Source: Neonectria sp. B-13 (Eukaryota > Ascomycota > Sordariomycetes > Hypocreales > Nectriaceae). From it: a stretch of 64,000 nt of DNA. The notes beneath the pieces were generated by a model. It was given only the letters and a program-made list of their open reading frames with translations. It was not told where the DNA came from and did no database searches. Shown piece by piece: positions 10,351-20,122 of the stretch (position 1 is its first letter; each line of letters starts with the position of its first letter). The translations under genes and the position numbers were made by a program. The DNA lies in contig NOKP01000004.1 in NCBI GenBank assembly GCA_002682825.1, forward strand, positions 2,353,607-2,417,606. Reading direction: 5' to 3'.

Positions 10351-12577
10351 ATGTTGGTCAAGCTCAACGCCCTCGCCGTCTTGGCGGCCTCGCTCTGCGC
10401 GGTCTCGGCCCAGACCTACCAGCGCCTCGGGACGTGTCCCAAGCTCGGCTGCCTCCTCCCGCCAGACCAGAGCGAATTCCTGCCCGGCCAGCTCTTCGAT
10501 CTCCGCGTCGAGGTCCACGCGCCCGTCAATGGCTCCGAGGCGGCGCACAATGGAAAGCCCGACAAGAAGTTCAAGGTAACCATCGCCAAGAAGGGCCGCA
10601 AGGCCAAGGACTTCGCCAAGGCCTTTGGCATCGACGAGCCCAAGCTCGAGACGTGGGACTTCTCGTGGTACGAGGACCTGTATGCCGAGGACGCTGACAA
10701 GCCCTCGGTCGTCAACGTCGCCGCCAAGGCCTACCGCAAGCTCGCCATCCACGAGCCCGGTACCTACATCGTCACCCTCAAATACTACAACGGTGAAGAG
10801 ACCACTGCCGAGTGGACTGTTCGTGAGCTTGCCACCAAGCGCAAGGCCAAGAATGTCATCTTCTTCATTGGCGATGGCATGACGACCAACATGGTGCGTC
10901 TCTCGAGTCAATTGGCTTCCAATTCGTAGGCAGCAGACTAACAGAAGACTCCCAGATCACTGCTGCCCGTCTACTGGGACACAAGAGCGTCAACGGCAAA
11001 TACCAATCCCGCATGAAGATGGACGAGTTCCCCGTCATCGGCCACCAGATGACCCACTCCATCGACAGCTACATCACCGACTCTGCCAACTCGGCCTCGG
11101 CTCTGTACAGCGGTCACAAGAGCACTGTTAACGCCATGGGGTATGTGGCCTTCTCTCGGGACTGCGACTAGCTTTCAGACACTAACACGAGAACACAGTG
11201 TCTACGCTGATTCATCGGCCGATCCCTTTGACGACCCCAAGGTTGAGACCATTGTCGAGATCTTCAAGCGTGTCTGGGTTCGTATCTCAAAAGAAAGTCC
11301 GACCATTTCGAATCAATTGCTAACCCCCGACTTCAGGGTGGTGCTTGGGGCGCCGTTTCTACCGCTTATCTCGCCGATGCTACTCCCATTGCCCTGACCA
11401 GCCACACTCGTCTCCGAAGCCAGTACGGTCCTCTTATCGATCAGGCCCTCCACGGCAACACCAACTACAGCTGGACCGATCACGAGGGTCCCGATGTCTT
11501 CTTCGGCGGAGGTGCCGAGTACTTCTACGCCGGCGAGGACTCGTTCCAGGGCAAGGACTACTACAAGGAGTTCAAGAAGGAGGGTTACTCTGTCAGCACC
11601 ACCAAGACTGCTCTCAACAAGGCCCCCAACGACAAAAAGGCCCTCGGTGTCTTCTGCCAGGGCAATTTGCCCGTCTGGCTGGACCGCAACGTCTACAAGG
11701 ACAACATCAAGGACTTTGAGAACGACCCTCTCGGCGGCTCCAAGCCCGCTACTGACCTCCCCGGCCTGAAGGACATGACCCTGAAGGCCGTCGATATCCT
11801 GCACAAGCGCGGTGGCGACAAGGGTTTCTTCCTCATGTCTGAGGGTGCGTCGATTGACAAGCAAATGCACGCCCTGGACTACGACCGCGCTCTCGGTGAC
11901 CTTCTTGAGCTCGACGACACCGTCCGCGCCACCATTGCCAAGCTCGACAAGCTTGGCATCCTGGACGAGACCCTCGTCCTCGTCTCTGCCGACCACGGCC
12001 ACGGCTTCGAGTAAGTACCATCACACTTGGCCCCCATCGGCTCATATCCTCGAGCTTTGCTAACATCATCAACAGTGTCTGGGGCTCTGCCGACACCGAG
12101 TACCTTGCCGACCAGGACGACGACCGGGCCAAGCGCCGCGCCATCGGCACCTACGCCCAGTCAGGCGAGTCGCAGTACACCGAAAAGAAGGCCGGCCTTC
12201 ACTACGGCACCGGCGCCAACTTCCCCTCCAACTGGGAGCCCCGCTACGCCATTGCCGGTGGCGTCGGTGCCGCCCCTGACCACCGTGAGGACTACAAGGT
12301 CCACAAGAAGGGCCCCCGCGAGCCCGCCACCGAGGGCGCTGACGGCTCTTACTACGCCAACCCCGAGGACGCCGTCAAGGGCATCGTCATCAACGGCACC
12401 ATCGGCACCGACGAGGCCCAGGGCGTGCACTCGCTCACCGACGTGCCCGTCTTCGCCTGGGGTCCCTGCCAGGACACTTTCGGCGGCACTTACAACAACG
12501 TCGATATCTTCTACAAGATTGCCAACTGCCTGGGTATGGCCCGCAGCAAGGGCCCCGGCAACAAGTACCGCTCTTAG
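10351..12577 (+). CDS. Secreted alkaline phosphatase
   Basis: Exons 10351-10893, 10956-11140, 11199-11277, 11337-12010 and 12076-12577. All four introns are 58-65 bp GT-AG and the phases match exactly, giving 660 aa. The first 20 residues (MLVKLNALAVLAASLCAVSA) are a signal peptide. The metal and catalytic core is visible: KNVIFFIGDGM, then the nucleophile block TDSANSASALYSGHK, KGFFLMSEGASID, and SADHGHGFDVWGSADTEYL with metal-binding His/Asp. The family hydrolyses phosphate monoesters at alkaline pH using two Zn and one Mg. About 170 residues sit ahead of the IGDGM motif, which is longer than in the E. coli enzyme. Upstream E-boxes suggest phosphate-starvation control. The codon usage is strongly C-ending, as in highly expressed fungal genes. 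Confidence 0.92.
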
Positions 12578-12934
12578 GAGGCGGCAGCTACTGATGGTTT
12601 ATATGGCGGGGTTGAAGGGTTACGACGAGATGACGATGTAAACTAGAAAAGTGATGCAAGAACTTGGCGTAATGTGGATGTAGAAGTAATCCATTTGAAA
12701 TCTGAAGACTACCTAGCTAGCACATGACACCGCACTGACTAGGTATGCGTAAATGCTGCTATAGACGGTGTGCCTTATTGCGAGCCCCCCCTGAGGGTGC
12801 CAAGCTGCCAATGAGCCAACGGACAAACCCCGTTCTCTGAATAACCGTCCCCATATTCGTTCTGGCTGCCACTCGTTTACAAGACGCAGGCTACCCTAGT
12901 GGAACACCTGTCTCCAGTGCGTCTGAGGCGAGTT
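12578..12934. other. Intergenic between convergent genes
   Basis: About 360 bp between the 3' ends of the phosphatase and CutC genes. Nothing recognised. Confidence 0.6.
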
Positions 12935-13768
12935 CTAATCACAACAGTCGAGGCGCAGGGTCGAGTGAAGCGAGATGAACTCCTCGGGGTTGACCTCCTC
13001 GGGATCAACGTCAGGAAGTCGGACACGGGGCAGGCAGGACGAGTGCATCCAGATATTAAGTCTAGTAATATGCTTGATACGATCAACCAGTTGGGTGATG
13101 TTGCGGCCGCGGACATCCCCGCCGACGATGATCTGGATCTCGGGGAGGTGCTTGCACATGCGGACGAGGCGGTCGATGTTGCCGTCGAAGGGGCCGTCGC
13201 CGCCCGAGGTCAGAACGCCGGTGAAGCCGCAGCGGACGAGCTCGTGGAGACCCTCCTGGAAGTCGTCGCCTCTAGCGATGACGTCGAAGGCGCGGTGGAA
13301 GACGCAGCGGACGGGCTTGGCGTGCTCGACGAGCATGGTGCAGCGGCGGACATCGACAGCGAGCTCGCGCTCGAGAGGAGTGGCACCAGGCCCAACGCGC
13401 TCGAGAATGCCAAAGACGAAAGCATCGCCGCGGACAGGATTGAGAGTCCCGAGCTTCTTGAAGGCGGTGATGGACTTCCACATGGCGTCGAACTCGGCGT
13501 CGGAGTAGATGAAGTCCTGCGGCTCCGGGGCGGTGGGGCCGGGAGCGGGGCGGGGCCGGATCATGATGCGGATGGGAATATCCAGCTTCTTGTCGGAGCC
13601 GGTGGGCTTCTGGAGAGCGGCGACATCGTGGACCGAGGGCGTGAGGCCGCCGACGTCGTACGAGCCGCGGGCGTTGAGCTCGACGCGGTAGGCGCCCAGG
13701 GCCTGCGCGCCGAGGGCATTGGCCGGCGAGAAGACGGCGACTTCGAGCGGGATCTTGCCTCTGTTCAT
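12935..13768 (-). CDS. CUTC: CutC-family protein (copper homeostasis family)
   Basis: Single exon, 277 aa. TIM-barrel CutC family, indicated by LEVAVFSPANALGAQALGAYRVELNARGSYDVGGLTPS near the start, PIRIMIRPR, the KPVRCVFHRAFD strand, GFTGVLTSGGDGPFDG and IIVGGDVRGRNI. In bacteria the family was linked to copper tolerance, though human CUTC binds Cu(I) and the molecular role remains unsettled. The long open frame on the opposite strand over this gene is a codon-bias shadow. The gene is convergent with the alkaline phosphatase. Confidence 0.9.
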   Translation of the reverse strand: MNRGKIPLEVAVFSPANALGAQALGAYRVELNARGSYDVGGLTPSVHDVAALQKPTGSDKKLDIPIRIMIRPRPAPGPTAPEPQDFIYSDAEFDAMWKSITAFKKLGTLNPVRGDAFVFGILERVGPGATPLERELAVDVRRCTMLVEHAKPVRCVFHRAFDVIARGDDFQEGLHELVRCGFTGVLTSGGDGPFDGNIDRLVRMCKHLPEIQIIVGGDVRGRNITQLVDRIKHITRLNIWMHSSCLPRVRLPDVDPEEVNPEEFISLHSTLRLDCCD

Positions 13769-14339
13769 GACGGGCGATTGTTTGCTTGCGAGCTTCTTGC
13801 TTTGGTGGTTCTGAGTTGTGTGAGAATCCCCCTCCCTTGGCGGTTGCTGGGAGCGGATGAAGAGGCAGGGTAGGATGGCCTCTCGGTGGTGAGAAAGGGG
13901 ACGATTAAATAAGATGCCACGAGCAGGAGGGCATCATTTCGGCAGACGGCGATGAGAAACAGCGTGAGATTCCTTGAGCCATTGTGAGGTCAAACTACCG
14001 GGCGAGAGTAGTTGTGGTGTTGAACAGATGAAAATGTGAATATCGCTCGTGTTGTGAATCGCGTCGGGTGTTTGCGGTGTTTGGGCAGCCACGCCAAAAT
14101 CGGGTTTTGCCACCTGCTTAGCCTGGAATACCAACATTTCTATCCAAATTGCTGGCAACCACCGTTGGCTTCGTCTAAAGTTGTTTGCTTTTTCGTCTTG
14201 ACCATTACGGTCTTTCGACCATCATTCGTCACAGTGTTTGCGAGATAATCGCCATTGGTCAACACAATCACCTGTTATTGGACAATCTGACGTGTGATGA
14301 AAAGTAGGCAGAAGAAATCCCAGCGCGCAAACTAATGTT
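13769..14339. other. Intergenic, left border of the accessory island
   Basis: Promoter side of CUTC for the first few hundred bases. Sequence becomes visibly less GC-rich to the right. No gene recognised. Confidence 0.5.
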
Positions 14340-14430
14340 ATGAAAGAAGCATTCGACTGACTCAGAGATGCAGCATTAAGTACGATTGGTAACGAGTCAT
14401 TGGTTCTGCGTAGTTGTGAAGGAAGGGTCA
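14340..14430 (+). pseudogene. Decayed copy of the tail of an NLR-associated gene
   Basis: The stretch around 14361-14420 aligns by eye with 16338-16400, the end of the broken gene downstream. Both have a TCAGAGAYGCAGCATT core, then GATTGGYARCGAGTCAT, then TAGTTGYGA. In this copy the peptide corresponding to DWQRVIS has a stop where the downstream copy has Gln (TAA against CAG). Nearly all differences in the core are C/T or G/A transitions. Only the 3' tail of the gene seems to remain. Confidence 0.5.
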
Positions 14431-14489
14431 GAGGTACATTGTATGTCATTTCGAGGTAACTCAAACGGGGCTCATATGGCACTGAGGGC

Positions 14490-16383
14490 GGCAATAGACG
14501 ATGCCTAATTTTGCTGAAGGGATATTTCCCGGCCAAAGCAGACAAAGCCCGGCTATGGGCAGCTCAACGGAACAGGATTATTGCCGTGACTTTGCAGTTT
14601 CTTGCGGAAATGATACCGGAACAAGACGGACTCAGCGTCTTACGGGGAGGGCTGAATAGTATCTTCAAGGTACAAGATTGTCCCTCCATTTTCCTAGCAT
14701 CCCAGGAAGACAAGAGTGACTTTGAGCTGACTGAAGTTGGCCATAGCTTCTCAAAAGACGCATCGATAATGGGGAGCGTATTCTCGCCGCCTTCGAAGAC
14801 ATTCCCATCACATTCTCCGAAGCAGTTCATGCTCAGAGAGCACATTCAAGGGATGGACAGCTCCGGAGTTTTGTCGAGAATCTTAGCAGCACCTTGAGGG
14901 AAGAAATTCCAAAGCTGACCAGCATTCTTCTTCGCCAACACAAGGCTTCTCGTAAGGGCAAAATAGAATTTCTAGAACCGAGTTCTGGGGCTGACATCAG
15001 TATTTATAGTACCTAGGAGACTCCTCAGGCAGCACCCAGAGAGTGAAGCCAGCTCCATCGACAATTCTCTTGAGGCTATCACCAGAGCATCTCATCGCGT
15101 TACCGCGAGGGTCACTACCTTGGCAAAACCAAGTCATGGTTGACACTCTGCGGGAAACCAGGAGTGTCGGCCAAGAAATGGCAAGAACTCAGACCGAGAT
15201 GGTCAACATGATTAACGGTCTAAAGTCTACTCAATCCAGCCAGCTCGAAATAGAACAGAGAAACACCGCTAGATACGAGAAGCACGAGAAGCTTGTCCAT
15301 ATCTTTGCTGAAAAGGTCTTCCAGAATCTGCAGCAGAGATTGGGGGCCTCAGAGTCTCAGTTTCGCATTGGCTTCTCCGGAATACAAGATTCGCTCCATG
15401 AGTTGATGAATTACTCACAGTATCCGCCTTCACCTAATACCAATTTTGGCGCTGATGCGGGCGGATTTGGTACGTCTCTTCTCGGACTTCCTTTTTCCAT
15501 GGAAAGCTGACTATAAAGGATATGGCGCTCCATGGCCCCGGCGTGTCTTCCGAGCCCGCCCCTATTCTCCCCTGTCACAATACCAATCGATGAGCTATAT
15601 ATGCTACTTGGACTTCACGATCCCTTTCTCCTTGATGCTGATCTTAGGTTGATTTTAAGAGCAAGCAATGCTATGGGCCAAGCGGCCCTTTCACGGGGTG
15701 CTTGGCTGCTGAATGTGGATCGCTTCAGGGCGTGGGCACAGATTCCGAACAGCACATCAGACATTATTCTCGTCGAGGGCCGTCTGGATGAGCTCAGTGC
15801 AGGCAAGATCTCGCCACTTTCAGTCCTCGCTGCGACATTCACAACCATGGCCGAAGCGCCGCACTTTTATTATTATTATAACCTACTTCTGCAGCCTGCC
15901 TTCAACACCAAGGGATCCCATGAGCGGCTGCCGCGGCATGCTTCGGAGCTTGATCGCACAGTTGATTTTATACTGGTGCCGCAAGCATGGCAATAAGGTA
16001 TTGCATTTGGCGGACATGCTCCTAGACGGCATCGCTCGCATAGAGCCGAATGCCTTGTGCAAGCTATTTGAGCTGATGCTAGGCGACATACCGCCGTTCG
16101 TTACAATCTATTGCATCATCGATAACATATGCCAGTTCGAAACGGAATTGAAAGACTGGGAGAACGAGGTTTGCGAAGTTGTCGGTTTCTTACAGACCAT
16201 GACGCGCAATTCTAGATGGGGGCCGAGGTTGAAGGTACTGCTTACTGCTGCCAACCGAAGCATCAAGATTTACCGGCAGATGGAGCCCGGGGATTCCGTT
16301 TCGCTTAGTGCTGGGAACAGGAACCCACGATCTATTCAGAGACGCAGCATTGAAAATGATTGGCAGCGAGTCATCAGTTCTTA
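14490..16383 (+). pseudogene. Broken STAND/NLR-like gene with coiled coil and P-loop-type domain remnants
   Basis: Pieces of one large fungal protein occur in order but in changing frames. Near 14511-14770 is a helical block (GLSVLRGGLNSIFKV). At 14768-15014 comes RILAAFEDIPITFSEAV in another frame, ending in TAG. At 15160-15470 is a coiled-coil-like segment (RETRSVGQEMARTQTEM). At 15570-15850 is the block with IPIDELYMLLGLHDPFLLDAD and DELSAGKISPLSVLAA. At 15878-16383 is GMLRSLIAQLILYW plus TIYCIIDNICQFE, resembling the core of fungal NLR-like (NACHT/DUF7708-associated) proteins. The last switch falls on a TTA repeat at 15866-15880. At least three frame changes and one internal stop make a functional product unlikely, although introns could account for part. 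Confidence 0.6.
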
Positions 16384-16439
16384 GTTTTGTATAGTTGCGA
16401 GAAGCGAGAGTTAGGATGCAAACGGTAGATGAGATGGAG

Positions 16440-17081
16440 ACTGCGTTGAGTCTGTTCGATATTGTTTGAGGCTAATCTGCTGCTCTCGGGCATCCTCTTC
16501 GTTGGAATATCCTTGCTTGCAACATGGGGGATTATGGCGTCGTATGCGACCACGCAAGTTCAGGTGAGTGTTACTATTGGTCCCACCCCCCTTTGCCGTT
16601 ATTATAGCCTAGGCGTACTGACAACTGACTCAGCGCTAAGACCTCAGGCCAGACAGTGAGACCTCAGGCCTAAAACCTCAACCTAACGGTCTTAGCTCAG
16701 ACACTCAGACCTTAGGCACCCATAGATATGTGTTTAGGGTATCTATAGGTTTAGCATAGATATGCTTCACTTCACACGGCAAGAAAATTTCCCACAGAGC
16801 AATCTCTGTAAGGGGATGCTGTGATAATAGCAATGCGCTTTAAGGTGTGTATCTACCTTGCCACCTTGTTGGCGTAGTTTGCCAATAGTGACTCGTATAT
16901 GAGTGTGCTACAGTTTTGGTTCTGTTAGAGTTTGCCAACTGCGGTTACTACCAAGCAATGAATCACTCTCAGGATGAGTCTTTCTAGCTTTCTATAAATA
17001 ATACACCTTCCTCACCTTTTCCCTCTTTTATCTTTTTCCTCCTCGCACACTGGGCTTCCGACGCCTGAGTCCAGCAACGCA
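16440..17081. other. AT-richer spacer with degenerate repeats
   Basis: Holds a short hydrophobic open frame near 16462-16659, imperfect repeats of an ACCTCAGGCC-like motif at 16640-16720, and a pyrimidine-rich leader (17010-17050) before the protease gene. No gene is supported. Confidence 0.5.
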
Positions 17082-18935
17082 ATGCCCAGGAGAACTCAAG
17101 CATCTTCTTCAGAGGATAGCCCCCTCAGACCATTCGGAATTTCAAATGTCAAATTCCGGATTGGAGCACCTCCGCTCCGTCCTCTGCCGCTAGATACCGA
17201 TTACGCTCTCCCGCGAATCGAAGGCATCCACACGTTCCATAACGACCTCAGCCACGAAGCCTTGGAAATCCTCTCCAAGCATGGAATTCTCGACCCCGAC
17301 GTCGACATGGTGACCCGAAAGGTCCCAGAATCCCCTGCAACCGCCGAACCCACCCTCTTCGTTGTTGCCAAATGGGAGGAGGACTCTGCCAAAGTTTGGG
17401 AGAGGGCTGTCAGGGAAATCAAATGCCACGTGGATGAGCATCTCCTCAAGTTGGGCAGACCAGACATCGATATTTGTGTCGAAATGGTCGCTCCCGAACT
17501 CACCATGAATAAATATCTCACACCTGTCCTGGACAATCCACGTCTGGTGGAGGCATGGCCCGACATCAAGGCCCAAACCTACCACCGCCTAGAGTCATTC
17601 TCCTCAACAAAGTCTTCTATGACAGCCATCTCACTGTTCCACCTTGGCCATTCCGTATATAATTCTAACAACCCGATCACGGTCTATATCTCTGTCGACT
17701 ACCTCTCTGACGAGACGGGCTGGCCCCCTGTTATCAGTGCTATCCAACAGGACCTGGCTCGCTGCGGTTGGCCCAATTTGCACGTCCACATAGAGCACAA
17801 CCTGATGCAGCATCACGCGTTTGAACTCGTTCCGCCAGAAGAGATTCGTATAGACTACACCTCCATAGAGCTTGCATCTAGTCTCACTATCGAACACGAC
17901 TACCCACAACGGGTCGACCTAGGGGCAGACTTCAGTCCAGCCAAATACGTTATCGGAGAGGACGGGAAGTGGTGCAACCCACCCCTTGGTACCCTAGGCT
18001 GTTACGTCGAAATCAAGACCAACACGAACCCAAACTGGACCAAGTTTGCGCTTACAAATTACCACGTTGTGAGGCCTTGCTTCGATGGCTACTCCGTGAG
18101 TAAAGGCGACAATGTACTGGCCGCTCCTACTGAGAACAGTACCTTGTTTCAGACTGACCTCAGCGGAATGTTCCCTGTCAACCAAAACTCGGCCGTTAAC
18201 GTGGAAAGCCCCTCAAGAATGAAGCACAACTTCACGATCAAGGGCCTAGACCGAGACATAGACTCTATTCAGAGTGACGGAGACCCTACGCTCGATGCCG
18301 AGATAGTCGAACTCCAGCAACAAAAGCACCGCAAGACTGCCTTCTTCGACCGAGGAGACAACGTTCTGGGCAAGCCGTGGATTTCTTCAGGCTTCAGTCG
18401 TCGCACCGCTATGAACCACCGTCTCGACTGGGCATTGATCTCTGTCAACGCAGCCCGACAGGGTCGAAATCTACTCCCGAGTAAAGTTGACTGGGAATCA
18501 AAATACGGCGCGAGAACACATTTCCCACGGGCGAAGACGTTTGGCGCTCTGCTCCAGCCTCAGTCAGGTGTCTCCCTCAAGACCATGTCTGAAGGAACCA
18601 AGGTTTTCAAGGTCGGTGCTAGAACACAAATATCAGCTGGGAGCTACAGCAAATACAAGACAGACTGTTCGATCGTTGATGACAAGTACATGAACTGCGG
18701 TATTTCTTCAGAGTTTGTTATTATTGGCCGTGGAAACATAGATTTCGGCAATTGTGGTGACTCTGGAGCTGTCGTTTTCGACCAAGAGGGACGGGCAGTG
18801 GGGCTTCTATTTAGTGCACAGCGGCCCCAACAGACCGAAGGCGGATACGCGTTGGTCACACCTATCGAGGACGTCTTCCATGATATCATACAGTTTTCTG
18901 AAGGCATCAGCGACATCCGTATTGCACAAGGATAA
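17082..18935 (+). CDS. Chymotrypsin-fold (trypsin-like) serine protease with unknown N-terminal half
   Basis: Single exon, 617 aa, intact. The C-terminal half (about residues 290-605) shows a complete catalytic triad in the right spacing and context: His328 in LTNYHVV, Asp449 in HRLDWALI and Ser561 in NCGDSGAVVFD. After the nucleophile come AVGLLFSA and GGYALVTPIEDVF, the usual closing strands. There is no signal peptide, so it probably acts inside the cell. The N-terminal 290 residues contain no motif I recognise. It begins PRRTQASSSEDSPLRPFG and has the pattern IEGIHTFHNDLSHEALEIL. Trypsin-like domains of this kind are found in fungi alone and as effector or partner domains of NLR-like proteins. 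Here it sits between two disrupted genes. A TATA-like TATAAATAATA lies about 90 bp upstream. Confidence 0.8.
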   Translation: MPRRTQASSSEDSPLRPFGISNVKFRIGAPPLRPLPLDTDYALPRIEGIHTFHNDLSHEALEILSKHGILDPDVDMVTRKVPESPATAEPTLFVVAKWEEDSAKVWERAVREIKCHVDEHLLKLGRPDIDICVEMVAPELTMNKYLTPVLDNPRLVEAWPDIKAQTYHRLESFSSTKSSMTAISLFHLGHSVYNSNNPITVYISVDYLSDETGWPPVISAIQQDLARCGWPNLHVHIEHNLMQHHAFELVPPEEIRIDYTSIELASSLTIEHDYPQRVDLGADFSPAKYVIGEDGKWCNPPLGTLGCYVEIKTNTNPNWTKFALTNYHVVRPCFDGYSVSKGDNVLAAPTENSTLFQTDLSGMFPVNQNSAVNVESPSRMKHNFTIKGLDRDIDSIQSDGDPTLDAEIVELQQQKHRKTAFFDRGDNVLGKPWISSGFSRRTAMNHRLDWALISVNAARQGRNLLPSKVDWESKYGARTHFPRAKTFGALLQPQSGVSLKTMSEGTKVFKVGARTQISAGSYSKYKTDCSIVDDKYMNCGISSEFVIIGRGNIDFGNCGDSGAVVFDQEGRAVGLLFSAQRPQQTEGGYALVTPIEDVFHDIIQFSEGISDIRIAQG

Positions 18936-20122
18936 TCACAGACACGACCGCTGATATAGTATGATGGAGGGTTAGGTATATTTAGGCTTGGTTAGGGTAG
19001 ATAGTCAGCGTTTAGGTTAGGGCTGGAACTTAGGTTAGGATAGGATGAGTCTTCATATATTTCTATGGATCAACATAGTAACTTATGCTTTAGGTTAGTT
19101 ATGTATCCTTGCGACACTTCTACATTCCTTCCCTCAGCTAGATGACACTTCCTCGCCGTCCTCGCGCAACACTGGGTAACTATAGTTCTCATTTAGGGTA
19201 TCCTAGATAGCAACCTGGATTTGAGCGTGATTTTCAACGGCCCATTGCTCGATTCCATGCAGCCAACTGGAGAATTTGTACTGCTGGCTTGTCGCCTCCA
19301 TCGACGCCAGAACCTCGACCCAAGAGCAGTCTCTAGGACTTGAGGAGGTTTCCCGATTCTCAGGGCTACATTGCAATGGCAGTGCGCCGCTTCTAGTTCA
19401 CGGTGGTGTAAGCACGACGACAACATGAATTATGACAGTTTCTGGGTTTGCAGAAGAAAGAAAAAGGGTGCACATACTGGCGGCCAATAGGCCTATCGGG
19501 TAGATCTACGCCTTGTACAAGCTTCTCCATGGTTGCGAGCATGGTTTGACCAGGAATGGTTTGACGAAGACATTAAAAGTTCCCGTAGTCCACAACATCC
19601 TGAGGCAACGACACGTCATCTCATCTGTGCTCCTTCAACATCCCTTTCTTAGCCAGTACCTATCTACTTTCATGTTGGGCAGCTCGGAAGTCTGCCTTCT
19701 GGGCTTTGGGTATCAATCAAGCTTACGCAACGGGCGCTTGCTAGCAATTGGCAAGGCGACGGCACTGCATGACAACAGCGATTGGCCTATATTTCTCCTC
19801 ATTCTGAAGTTGTTGGCTGCCCAGTACCGCCATCAAGCATCTACGGCGACTTCTACTTTCGGACCCTGCCCGCGATTGGTGAGCGGCGCATCCACCATCG
19901 CCAGCCTCATTTCAACTCTCGTTGTTCTCTTGAGCTGCCATCGGCAGTGCTGACGCTTCTGCTAAGGTCTAGGCAGACATGCGTCTATGATGGTCCTTAG
20001 GGACTGGGGTAATGGAAGTGATGATTGTATACTTATGAAAGGCGCTTTCCCTGGGAATCTTTACAACTTTTGCCGTTTATTTCAAAAGGAAAGGTGGATG
20101 AACCTGCAAATCCGGCTCAGTC
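18936..20122. other. Spacer with telomere-like TTAGG-rich stretch and unassigned open frames
   Basis: At 18960-19110 the motif TTAGG/TTAGGG recurs many times in degenerate form. Open frames at 19513-19953 and 19782-20000 are short, overlapping and lack recognisable domains. A peptide-like stretch near 19526-19580 (SPWLRAWFDQEWFDED in one frame) might be a remnant of a larger coding region. Confidence 0.45.

Noticed and set aside
10159..10911. Open frame antisense to alkaline phosphatase exon 1
   Set aside because: Covers signal peptide and catalytic block of the true gene; no motif of its own.
12899..13873. 324-codon open frame antisense to CUTC
   Set aside because: Same bias effect. The translation has no family resemblance, while the minus strand encodes a clear CutC barrel.
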